From positions 1,002,660 to 1,066,659 of the forward strand of contig CAVRVW010000003.1 of the NCBI GenBank assembly GCA_963724695.1: DNA of 64,000 nucleotides, in the 5' to 3' direction. Below are positions 48,430 through 56,487 of the stretch, piece by piece. Every line of letters starts with the position of its first letter. Position 1 is the first letter of the stretch. Source of the stretch: CAVQFD01 sp963724695 (lineage in GTDB: Bacteria; Acidobacteriota; Vicinamibacteria; Vicinamibacterales; CAVVIG01). A program made the position numbers and the translations under genes. Under the pieces are notes generated by a model. It did not search any database, was not told the DNA's origin, and was given only the letters and a program-made list of their open reading frames with translations.

Positions 48430-49212
48430 GGAGCGCTCACTTCGGGAAGCGGTGTGAAGAAGGTGTTTTCCGCCCAGTCGTAGACCTCGCCGCCGACGAC
48501 CGAGCCGCCGTAATATCCGCCGATGCCGCCGATGATGCAGCCGCCGATGCCGCCGATCGCCGTTCCGAGTGGCGACGCCAGCGTGCCGAGGGCGGCGCCG
48601 CCGGCGCCGACGACTTCGCAGCCGGCCCAGGCGGCGGCCCATCCGACGACCACCTGCGATGCACGTCGCATCGGCTTGCTCGCCTGGACGATGGAGACGA
48701 CGTCGACGGCGACGCCGACGACGACGAGCACGCGGCCGGCGTATCGAAAGTACTTCGCGGCTTTGTAGGCCACCTCTCCGGCCGTCCCCGCCGGTGCGTG
48801 ATCCGGGATGCCGAACTGCGCTGAAGTGTGCCCTTCTGATTCCAGTGGTAGTCGATCGTCTTCGTCTTGACGTTGTAGCCGTAGTCGAGCCGGAGATGAC
48901 GCTTGCCGGTGGCGTCCTGAAAGAACAGCGTCGACGTCGAGCCGCTCTGAGGCACCCACCCTCTCGGACTCAGCTCGATGCAGAGTCCGTTCGTGCCCGG
49001 CACGGGGATGCGGACGACGCTCGCCTGGCCGATGGCGTACGGGATGCCGCCCGACAATGGGGACGTCGGCGACTGATTGCGGTCCACAGCGTCTGTGATG
49101 GCGTCGGCGTCGAGGTCGTGACCGGCGACGGCGTGCTGATCGAGAGCAGCGTTCCGCCGTCGATGTCTTCCGCGGTGGCACCGCGCGGTCCGGGTTGTTG
49201 CTTACCGCCCAT
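48426..49212 (-). CDS. Glycine-zipper protein, candidate T6SS effector, frameshifted
   Basis: ATG 49212 (MGGKQQPGPRGATAEDIDGG). About 260 residues. N-terminal half is beta-rich with GIPYAIGQASVVRIPVPGTN, WVPQSGSTSTLFFQDATGKR and LDYGYNVKTKTIDYHWNQKG. The C-terminal half holds a hydrophobic helix (YAGRVLVVVGVAVDVVSIVQ) and a long glycine zipper (GAGGAALGTLASPLGTAIGG, IGGCIIGGIGGYYGGSVVGG) ending EVYDWAENTFF. Such zippers insert into membranes and occur in polymorphic toxins and T6SS effectors. Frame jumps near 49080 and 48820. Two small genes precede it on the strand and a coupled candidate immunity gene follows. Confidence 0.55.
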
Positions 49213-49260
49213 CGTTCTCTCCCAGTCGTAGGGCGACGCTTTCAGGGTCGCCTGATCACA

Positions 49261-49716
49261 TCACGATCGTCTCTGTGGGAACGGGGTCGTGTACCGCACA
49301 TGACGTTCCGGGTGCGGCACTTTGTACTGCAGCCACCTCCCGCCACTGGATGCACGCTCCCCTTTTCGGACCATGCGTCGACGCCATCGGCGCACACGGA
49401 CTCCAGCGCGTGCGGAATGGTCACCAGGACTTCGTACTCGTTCATCAGCTTGAACATGGTCTTCGGGTTCGTCTTCAAGTTGCCGACGTTGTGCACGCCG
49501 AGGATTTGAATCGGCGTGCCCGGGATGCTGAAGAACGTCGTCTTCAGCGGCGAGACACGCGGATCCTTGAAGCCGGTCAGTCGCGTGCCCTTGCTCGATC
49601 CGCACGTCGCGCACCGGGTAGTTGAAGTCGATGAAGTCGACTTCGCCGATGCGGTCTGGGCAAAAGGTGCGATAGAAGCCGGTCGCGACCTGTCGCCAGT
49701 AGTCCCGATTGCTCAT
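49261..49716 (-). CDS. Hypothetical protein in T6SS-linked operon, frameshifted
   Basis: ATG 49716, MSNRDYWRQVATGFYRTFCP then DRIGEVDFIDFNYPVRDVRI. One base correction near 49585 allows KDPRVSPLKTTFFSIPGTPI, QILGVHNVGNLKTNPKTMFK and LMNEYEVLVTIPHALESVCA; a second near 49345 gives a Tyr-rich end (LQYKVPHPERHVRYTTPFPQ). Around 150 residues, no signal peptide, no recognised motif. It follows the NlpC-like gene by 25 bp and precedes the glycine-zipper gene by 48 bp, so it is part of the same cargo operon. Confidence 0.5.
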   Translation of the reverse strand: MSNRDYWRQVATGFYRTFCPDRIGEVDFIDFNYPVRDVRIEQGHATDRLQGSACLAAEDDVLQHPGHADSNPRRAQRRQLEDEPEDHVQADERVRSPGDHSARAGVRVRRWRRRMVRKGERASSGGRWLQYKVPHPERHVRYTTPFPQRRS

Positions 49717-49741
49717 TGGCTCTAACCTGCTCCCGCGCCTG

Positions 49742-50218
49742 TCATGGCAACGATCCGTAGAACATCGCGTTGTCCGGCGCCGGGTAATGATGGGAGAACT
49801 GCTCCGGCGTCTCCTGGATGACGCGGTGCTGGCTGTTCGAGTAGTGATAGATCAGGCCGCTGAGGTAGATGCCGACATGCTTCCGCGGCACGTTGTTCAT
49901 CGTTTTTTTCGTGACTTTGACGTTCGACGCCTTGGTGATGAACACCAGACAAGATGTCATCGTCGCGGGCCGCCTGGCCCACTTGCCGACGTTCAGACAA
50001 TGCGGGAATATCTCGTGGACGCGAATGTTGGCGCCGAATCCCGTTCCGCGGCGCGGTCCGCCTCTTAGCGTTACGCAGGTGAGGCCCCACCCGTATCCCA
50101 TCACGTGAGAGACAAAATGCGCCCCGTGATTGTCGGCGGCGTTCGCGTAGCCGTTCAGGCAGATCTCGGCGATCGGTCTGCCGAGATAAGTGTTGAGCAA
50201 CAGCTGGTTGGGGAGCAC
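49742..50218 (-). CDS. NlpC/P60-like hypothetical protein with apparent loss of catalytic cysteine
   Basis: 158 residues from GTG 50218 with GAGGGTG upstream. MLPNQLLLNTYLGRPIAEIC leads to NHGAHFVSHVMGYGWGLTC, then NVPRKHVGIYLSGLIYHYSN and SQHRVIQETPEQFSHHYPAP. The pattern 'N-H-x-A-H-F-V-S-H' and a later K-H-V-G-I recalls small cysteine amidases in which x is the catalytic Cys and the later His completes the site. Here x is Gly, so the protein may be inactive or have shifted its nucleophile to the nearby LTC. It heads a four-gene cargo operon. Family assignment is from memory and needs a profile search. Confidence 0.45.
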   Translation of the reverse strand: MLPNQLLLNTYLGRPIAEICLNGYANAADNHGAHFVSHVMGYGWGLTCVTLRGGPRRGTGFGANIRVHEIFPHCLNVGKWARRPATMTSCLVFITKASNVKVTKKTMNNVPRKHVGIYLSGLIYHYSNSQHRVIQETPEQFSHHYPAPDNAMFYGSLP

Positions 50219-50585
50219 ATCACCCTCACTATCCAGCGAACGTTATGTTGAGTAAAACAGCTATGCGCTGACGATGCTCGAGATAGCGCCAATCGGCAGC
50301 AGCGTGCGCCGTTCGATGTTCGAGAGCGCTGGGCCGTGCGCACGGCCGAAGGCGGCACCGATCAAAAACGGCGGTCGCAATCGCCGACAGTGCGTATTGC
50401 GCTGTTACAGTCGGCTCAGATCACCCTTGCCACAATTCGGCGCCGAATCCATGTTGGGGCCTGATCCGACACAGAGATTCCAAGTGCCGCAACCGGTCCG
50501 CGGCCGTTCGATCATCTTTGTCGTCGTTCGGAGCTTGCTAACATCAACGACTGGACCATCGAACCGTCGACCATCACTCGAGGCA
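50219..50585. other. Intergenic stretch, no gene recognised
   Basis: 367 bp between the hypothetical gene upstream and the NlpC-like gene. Short frames on both strands are interrupted and composed of shadow-like, Arg/Ser-rich sequence. It probably contains the promoter of the cargo operon, but I see no clear boxes. Composition is slightly less GC-rich than its surroundings. Confidence 0.5.
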
Positions 50586-51380
50586 TCACTCGTCCGGACT
50601 GGCGCTCCTAGCGATCCTCGACAATCGAACCCGTCGGTCCAATTCGATATCAAAAGCGTAGGGTGTTCCGACGAAGTCTTCTCCATCCTCAAAATGCTCC
50701 AACATTCCGTCTGGCGGGCTTAGAAACATGTTGGATCGATAGTCCAAACTGGCGAGAAACTGATTGGTCAAGGCCTCTGTTTGTTCAACCCTAAAACTAA
50801 ACTCAGGATCTACTGCCTGCCTCGGGACGACGTCGCCAAGTGGATCGTCGGGATTCCGTGGATAAAGGGACTCTAACCGCTCGAGTACTCGCTCACGCCA
50901 ATGCTTGTAAGGCGTGGCGTCGTTCATGATGTAGCAGGCGAGAGCAGCGATCTTCCCGGCGCGTCGTGCTGGATCGGTCTTGTTCCAAGCCACCTCCTGA
51001 AGAGCGGCTTCCAAGACCTGAAGGGCGTTTCTAATTGGTTTTCTTACTGGGCCGTCCCATCCTAGATGGGAGTAACCCTGAAACTGAGAAGCCGTTCCGT
51101 AACCGCCGTATCGCACATCGACGACCATGGCCCATGCCGCGACGAGGTAATCCCACGGAGCTTGATCATTGGTTAACTTTGCCAGACGAAAAACGATCCA
51201 CTCGGCACTTCCGCACGCAAAAGCCAGAGTAGCGCGCTGGGATATGTCGTTGAGGCGCATGACAAGCTCATCATCCGGAGTCGTGGCGGCAGGCAGAGTC
51301 CTCCAATCATCCCATTCATAGTGCAGATGGTTGTCCTGAACGTTTGCGGCCTTCAGGTAATTCTGCGCTGGCAGGATCAT
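50586..51380 (-). CDS. Hypothetical cytoplasmic protein downstream of DUF4150 gene
   Basis: 264 residues from ATG 51380 (MILPAQNYLKAANVQDNHLH); the frame is open further upstream through the end of the DUF4150 gene, so a start near 51507 cannot be excluded. Intact frame. Helical, Trp-rich protein (WDDWRTLPAATTPDDELVMR, FACGSAEWIVFRLAKLTNDQ, PWDYLVAAWAMVVDVRYGGY, WRERVLERLESLYP). No signal, no catalytic motif. In T6SS cargo modules a gene after the PAAR-like gene is often an immunity or adaptor protein; here that is inference. Confidence 0.6.
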   Translation of the reverse strand: MILPAQNYLKAANVQDNHLHYEWDDWRTLPAATTPDDELVMRLNDISQRATLAFACGSAEWIVFRLAKLTNDQAPWDYLVAAWAMVVDVRYGGYGTASQFQGYSHLGWDGPVRKPIRNALQVLEAALQEVAWNKTDPARRAGKIAALACYIMNDATPYKHWRERVLERLESLYPRNPDDPLGDVVPRQAVDPEFSFRVEQTEALTNQFLASLDYRSNMFLSPPDGMLEHFEDGEDFVGTPYAFDIELDRRVRLSRIARSASPDE

Positions 51381-51477
51381 GTCTGTGTCGTTACTATAGA
51401 CGCCAACCTCAACGTCAGCTACGTTTTGAGGGCACTTAGACCACAGATTCGCTCTTGATTCGCGACAGTGAGAAAGA

Positions 51478-52473
51478 TCAATTCGGCCAGCCTCCGAGTC
51501 CCGCATTTTGCCAAGCCTGACCAGAGTTTGTCCCTGTTGCCGGCGGACACAACCCGGCCGCCTGCGGCCTGACGGGGGCTCCACCGGTCGCCGGGCACAG
51601 ATATACCTGAATTCCACACTGCTCGGCTTCGCAGATCGACTGCCTGCAACTGGGACACGGCATCGCATCCAACGGAGGAGGCGGATTCGGCGCCGGGTGC
51701 ATAGTGCTCATTAGTATCGAGCCGCCAGTCTGTCCGTCCATTTCCGGGAAAAGCAGTTTATTCTCCGCGTCGTTCCTATGCTGAACATCCGTCCGCCGAT
51801 TGCCGGCGCATGGCGGCTGCTGGCGATCATTCACCGGTGGCGCGTAACCACTGGCAGCCGCAGCCTCAAGCTCTTCCGGTCGAAGCGACGCGGCCTTTAG
51901 AAAGCGGCCGCCCATTCCATCAACACGATAAGCAGTCGTGGTTGTTGTTCCTCCAAGCTCTCCTGGAGGAATCTCGGCGGCCCGCGCTACCTGGTTCATA
52001 AAGTTCAGCGCGTCACAATTAAGTCCTTCCGTTCGGGCCATTACTTGCGCTGCGGCATTCAGCTGCACGGCCAAATTGGCACAGTTGATGTGATTGTGTG
52101 TCGTGAGGTCCATGTGACGGATCGCATTCTTACCTTCGACCTTCACATCCATGGACCAGGCAGCATGCCTCATTTTGCCTTCGATCGTGTGAGTCACTAC
52201 GCCCATGCCCAATGTTTTGGTGGCGGCTTCATCGCCCGTGCTTTTCTTGTAGCACGACGCATTTTTCAAGCCGACTTCGTCGCCGCCGAGCTTGACACTT
52301 TTGGAACCGTCGCTTGTATCGGAAGCCTTGGCAGTATTGGGATAAGGAAGCGGGACCGGGCCGGCGGGCGGCGACGGCGGCGAAAGGCACACATCGGCCA
52401 TAGCAGCGATCGACTTGTTATCGTCCTTCCTGCCGGAAATCTCGTTCCCGTTAGCAAATACGTTCTTCCCCAT
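51478..52473 (-). CDS. DUF4150 / PAAR-like T6SS tip protein with Cys-rich C-terminus
   Basis: 331 residues, intact. The N-terminal domain MGKNVFANGNEISGRKDDNK, SIAAMADVCLSPPSPPAGPV, LPYPNTAKASDTSDGSKSVK and GVVTHTIEGKMRHAAWSMDV matches DUF4150, a PAAR-like family that sharpens the VgrG spike and carries effectors. The middle (HINCANLAVQLNAAAQVMAR) and the C-terminal 100 residues are different, with a zinc-ribbon-like cluster (MPCPSCRQSICEAEQCGIQV, YLCPATGG) that could be a toxin or binding domain. Starts 9 bp after the ketoacyl-synthase-like stop, in the same operon as DUF2169 and VgrG, the usual grouping. Confidence 0.85.
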   Translation of the reverse strand: MGKNVFANGNEISGRKDDNKSIAAMADVCLSPPSPPAGPVPLPYPNTAKASDTSDGSKSVKLGGDEVGLKNASCYKKSTGDEAATKTLGMGVVTHTIEGKMRHAAWSMDVKVEGKNAIRHMDLTTHNHINCANLAVQLNAAAQVMARTEGLNCDALNFMNQVARAAEIPPGELGGTTTTTAYRVDGMGGRFLKAASLRPEELEAAAASGYAPPVNDRQQPPCAGNRRTDVQHRNDAENKLLFPEMDGQTGGSILMSTMHPAPNPPPPLDAMPCPSCRQSICEAEQCGIQVYLCPATGGAPVRPQAAGLCPPATGTNSGQAWQNAGLGGWPN

Positions 52474-52482
52474 GGCTTTCCG

Positions 52483-53565
52483 TTACCGTTGGTTACGCGC
52501 GACGCTCATCTGTGCAGGCTGGCCCATCGTCTTCTCTGACCGAGAGGCCAGTACCATCGCAGCCCGCTCGCCGTTATCATTGCCAAAGGTGCAGAGGACG
52601 CCAGGCCCAACTGCGTAGCCTTTCTGGATGGCATCCAAGGCCACACCAAGAACAATCGGACCAATCGCTGCTCCAACATCACCGATGTATTCAATCGGAT
52701 GCCACAGATCAAAGAGCTTCGGTTTGGGCTTTCCATGAATGCGCATCATCACCAGAACCATTTCCTTGAATTTGTAATGCTCTCCATTGAGGTCAGTGAT
52801 GCGGTATTGGACATCCTCATACGTCATATTGCCTTCGCGGAAGGCTTCGCGAATGGCTTGAATCAAGCCTTCAGCCCGCAACGGCTCTTCAGACTCGATC
52901 GTCGCGTCTTCGCGAGCCAAACCCATACCGTGGATTCGCAGTTCACCGTCGCGACCAGTCACGGCCGGAGCAACGAGCACCGCGCTGCCGGCCTCACCGA
53001 GCGAAAATCCATTCGAATTCACGGGTGTAAGCAAGCGACGCTTCGAGAGATAGTGGCTCTTGAGATCCTGCTGCAACAGACTATCAGCTGCAGCCACGAT
53101 CACACATGATGCTTGTTTGTTAACGATCAGTTCACGGGCAGTACGCAGACTCACCACCACAGAGACATGGTCTCGTGGAATGACTCGAGACGAAGGATGA
53201 AGCCGAAAACCAAGACGGTGCTCAATCTCTGGAAGAATCCGATTATCCAATTCATCGAACCGGAATGGTCGGTCTGGTGAGGAGACGCCCAAAAGCACGG
53301 GTATGTTGGTGGCCGGCACCGGCCGCGCCGCAACTAAGCATTCATGAATGGCGGGCGCCACGAGATCAGCCAATTTGCCCAGACCCACCCACCATTGAGG
53401 AAGGGGGACCTTGCCAGCCGCCAAATACGTTCCCGTCTCTGGATCCCACAGATTGGTCTGGTTCACATTGCGGATTCCCGCGCGCAACGCAGCACATGTA
53501 GCCGGCGCGTTGAAACCGACGGCCGTCACCATTCCGGCAGCCGTTATCGCCAAATCAGATGCCAT
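52483..53565 (-). CDS. Beta-ketoacyl-synthase-like (thiolase-fold) protein of T6SS module, active-site cysteine missing
   Basis: 360 residues, intact. Thiolase-fold start MASDLAITAAGMVTAVGFNA, PATCAALRAGI, then SVVVSLRTARELIVNKQASC, VIVAAADSLLQ where true synthases have the catalytic Cys, and NGFSLGEAGSAVLVAP plus a glycine-rich end (CTFGNDNGERAAMVLA). The two His regions are also altered. Such inactive-looking ketoacyl-synthase relatives are regularly found between DUF4150 and DUF2169 genes, so a structural or cargo-loading role is more likely than lipid synthesis. Tight spacing to both neighbours (7-9 bp). Confidence 0.8.
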   Translation of the reverse strand: MASDLAITAAGMVTAVGFNAPATCAALRAGIRNVNQTNLWDPETGTYLAAGKVPLPQWWVGLGKLADLVAPAIHECLVAARPVPATNIPVLLGVSSPDRPFRFDELDNRILPEIEHRLGFRLHPSSRVIPRDHVSVVVSLRTARELIVNKQASCVIVAAADSLLQQDLKSHYLSKRRLLTPVNSNGFSLGEAGSAVLVAPAVTGRDGELRIHGMGLAREDATIESEEPLRAEGLIQAIREAFREGNMTYEDVQYRITDLNGEHYKFKEMVLVMMRIHGKPKPKLFDLWHPIEYIGDVGAAIGPIVLGVALDAIQKGYAVGPGVLCTFGNDNGERAAMVLASRSEKTMGQPAQMSVARNQR

Positions 53566-53572
53566 AGCTACC

Positions 53573-54670
53573 CTATTTCGCGCGACGCTGGGCCCTTACC
53601 AGTTCCGCGAGTCCTTTGTAGTACGGCTTGGTTCCGTACTTTCGCGCACGTTGCCAGGCCTCTGACATCGGTCCTGCAATAATCTGCTTGAGATCGAAAC
53701 AGCTGCGTCGCATCGCGAGCGACGCCCGCCACACAAGCGTAAGCACGCCTCGATCAGGCATGATCATGACGGTGTCGATCACACCATCTACGCGTGTATC
53801 TCGGCCGCGGTATGGAAGAAACCATATTGGCATCGGCCGCGTCGGTAGCTTGAACTCAACACGGCTATCACGTGTCAGGTTCTTAAGGACGACTTGCTCG
53901 CCACCCGTAGGGTAAAAATCTGCTGGTCAGGCGGGGCCGCCTGAAAATACCGATAGTCGAAATCATCTGGCCAAAAAGGTGCGCGGTTGTCCACCCACTG
54001 CTGGTCATATGTTCCAGCACAATTCACTCTCGGCCGCCAACTGCGACCGATCGCACCAAGGGACATCGGGCGGTATGAACCGTTCGGCTCGGTGATGCGC
54101 CTGTCGAGCTCCTCCGTGTTGGGCAGAGCCTTTCCGTCAATCTTGTCCCTGAAGTGCCAGTAACCGCGGCCGACCGGATTATCCAGGAAAGTGACGGCAC
54201 TCGATGGATCATCCTTAGTGTTGTCAACACCGCCGAACGCGTTGTCATATGAGATCGGCATGACATCGAACGTTTCTGGTCGCAGTTGCTGAAACTCCCA
54301 ACATACTCCGACGCCACACGCGATTGCCAACGACTCTGAACGTCTTTACCATCGACCCAACGCGCACACCGACTTCGAGAGAACGAACTCTTTTACCATG
54401 GGGCGCATAAGCGCTGCCATCTACGAGAACATCACACATCGGCTTCCGATGCGCGTAGTCGCTTTCGTAAACTGGAGCAGATTTACCAGGTTCGCCGCTG
54501 AATTGATCGGCTTCGATCAATGGAATCTGTTCTTCGGCCAGTTCCGGTTCGTCACCATGCCGCGGAATCATGAATGTCGCCTTGACCACGACAACCACGA
54601 TCTCGCGACCATCGCGCTCGAAGCCCATTATCCAGCCGGCGACACCCTTCGTTTCGTTCACGAAGTCCAT
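53573..54670 (-). CDS. DUF2169 T6SS accessory protein, frameshifted
   Basis: ATG 54670 (MDFVNETKGVAGWIMGFERD, GREIVVVVVKATFMIPRHGD). Conserved features: ESDYAHRKPMCDVLVDGSAY, PISYDNAFGGVD, WHFRDKIDGKALPNTEELD and FWPDDFDYRYFQAAPPDQQI, all typical of DUF2169, then a C-terminal part with LPYRGRDTRVDGVIDTVMIM. Frame jumps near 54330 and 53905 split it in three. DUF2169 proteins act as adaptors that bind DUF4150/PAAR-like effectors and VgrG. Start overlaps the preceding stop by 13 bp. Confidence 0.82.
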
Positions 54671-55897
54671 AATGTCAGATCCCGTTCTTGCCAGTTTCCA
54701 CGCGCTCGCACCTCAAACAAGATTCGCTCCGAATCAAGTAACGACAGTTCGAGCGCCGCTGCGATCCGTTGACGTTGCTTGCCATTCAGGAGCACCCTCA
54801 GCGACGACGTGACAGTGATGGGTTCACCGGCAAGATATCGAGTGCCTGGAGAAAAGCCCTCACCATTCTTCTCCCACCACTGCGCGACCCGTGTCGGTGA
54901 TGGCCATGCGAGGTTGCTCTCATAGTTCAGGTCAAGCACTTCCTCGATCGACATGTCCTCGCTTTGATCGGATGGTGCGGCCTCCTGATCAAGGTCGTGA
55001 AAAGCAAGGTCTACCCCAGTGATCATTGAGAAGGACTCTCCGGCGAGGCGCGCCAATTCTGGCAACTCCATCTGTCGAATCAGCCAAGGAATTGCGGCAG
55101 GGTCGCCGACAATACCGACACCGATCACGGCCAGTCGAGCGCGACTCGATTCCTGTGCCAATGAACTAATCCACTGACGACTCTGTTCCGGCTCCAGGGC
55201 ACGAAGGGCAGTTTGTAACGCCCGGCAAGTAAATGAGTCATCTCGCTCGAACCAATTGGTAAGAATGCCAAGACCAGAGCGTTCACCGTTCAAGGTCAGT
55301 GACCACGCAGCCCAAAACCGACAAGCGTCGTCCTCGTCCCGAATGTGGTCCACGAGCTGATCTAGGAGATCGCGACGTTTAAGCTCACCTGCCGCTCGCA
55401 ATGCTCGGGCGCGTACACACTGTCCGAGTCGCTGAGCGCTCGAATGTCAGCGCAGGTCCAGGATCCTCTCGATGAATCGCGCATGCCGCTATGCCAACGC
55501 TGCGATGGAGAAGACTTCGCCTCACTAGCCGCCAAATCCATGGCGAGACGGTCGCGTAGTCAAGCCAACCGAGAGCAGATACGAGTCCGGATTTCGTTGT
55601 TGGCGATGCGCAACCTACCCTCAAAGCCTCCGACATCCACTCCCGATCCCCAGCGCTAAAGGCCATGACAGCCAGAGCAAAGACCTCACCCGAACCCGCG
55701 TTCTCCAAGTTCGCCTTGCAGTGTTTCCAGCCAACAGTTCCTGCGACCCTCAACCCATCAACGTGTGCTTCCACCCGTTCATCGAGTGCAGCAAGATCTT
55801 TGACCGTGTAATGCGGTTCGCCGACAGCACGATTTCTCAGTGTCCACAGGAAGGCCGCTTCCTCGGCGTGCCGGGACACCACCGACTCGTTCACCAT
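54658..55897 (-). CDS. TIGR02270-like HEAT-repeat T6SS accessory protein, one frameshift
   Basis: ATG 55897: MVNESVVSRHAEEAAFLWTL, then VKDLAALDERVEAHVDGLRV, matching the start of the TIGR02270 family. One jump near 55430 leads into the second half with HEAT-like repeats (RAAGELKRRDLLDQLVDHIR, ARLAVIGVGIVGDPAAIPWL) and the family's LAGESFSMITGVDL, PSPTRVAQWWEKNGEGFSPG and GTRYLAGEPIT. About 410 residues. Unknown function, but it regularly accompanies DUF2169/VgrG modules. No signal peptide; cytoplasmic. Confidence 0.78.
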
Positions 55898-55985
55898 CGT
55901 CGGATATTTCCGACGGCGCTGAAACCGATCGGGCGCGTAGCGAAGGTTCGCTCATACGAACGTTGCTGGATTCGAAGCGATGTTC

Positions 55986-56431
55986 TCAGTTGAGTTCCAC
56001 TGAACCGCCCCGAATGCGATTCACCCCGATGCGTGTGTGACGACATGCTTACCACGAATGACAACCTTTCCGTCTTGGTTCAGAGTGATGCTCGCGTTCC
56101 CACATGTCAGCGTGATCTTATCGTTCGCGTGCACGGCAATCGTCTCGCCGTCGGCAGTAATCTCGATCGGCGTCAGTGCTCGTCGTCCTCTGAACGACAC
56201 CGATTACAATCGGGTACTTTCGATCGTCGGCGTCGAATACGACGACGACTTGCCTTCCGACATCAGTTGCAGCTCAGCAGAACGCACGATCTCGCCGACG
56301 ACACGAGTCAGGGGCTATCCCATTGATATCTAGCAACGGCTCACCGTGCCAATGAAGCCGGCCAGAGTCCGGCCGTCACGACGCCTCGAAGAGATGCCGT
56401 CGCCCACAGACGCGGTTTCTGCAACTGCCAT
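55986..56431 (-). CDS. DUF6484-like small T6SS accessory protein, frameshifted
   Basis: ATG 56431 (MAVAETASVGDGISSRRRDG, RTLAGFIGTVSG). With base corrections near 56335, 56285 and 56210 the protein runs to TGA at 55986, about 145 residues. The conserved end IEITADGETIAVHANDKITL, TCGNASITLNQDGKVVIRGK and NRIRGGSVELN fits DUF6484, a beta-repeat family resembling the C-terminal part of VgrG. It lies 56 bp after the VgrG stop and 88 bp before the TIGR02270-like gene. Probably a spike-adaptor component. Confidence 0.65.
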
Positions 56432-56487
56432 GTTCGACACTGTTAGTGTGTTTTGCCACGGTTCCCTCGTCAAAGATACTGATTGCG

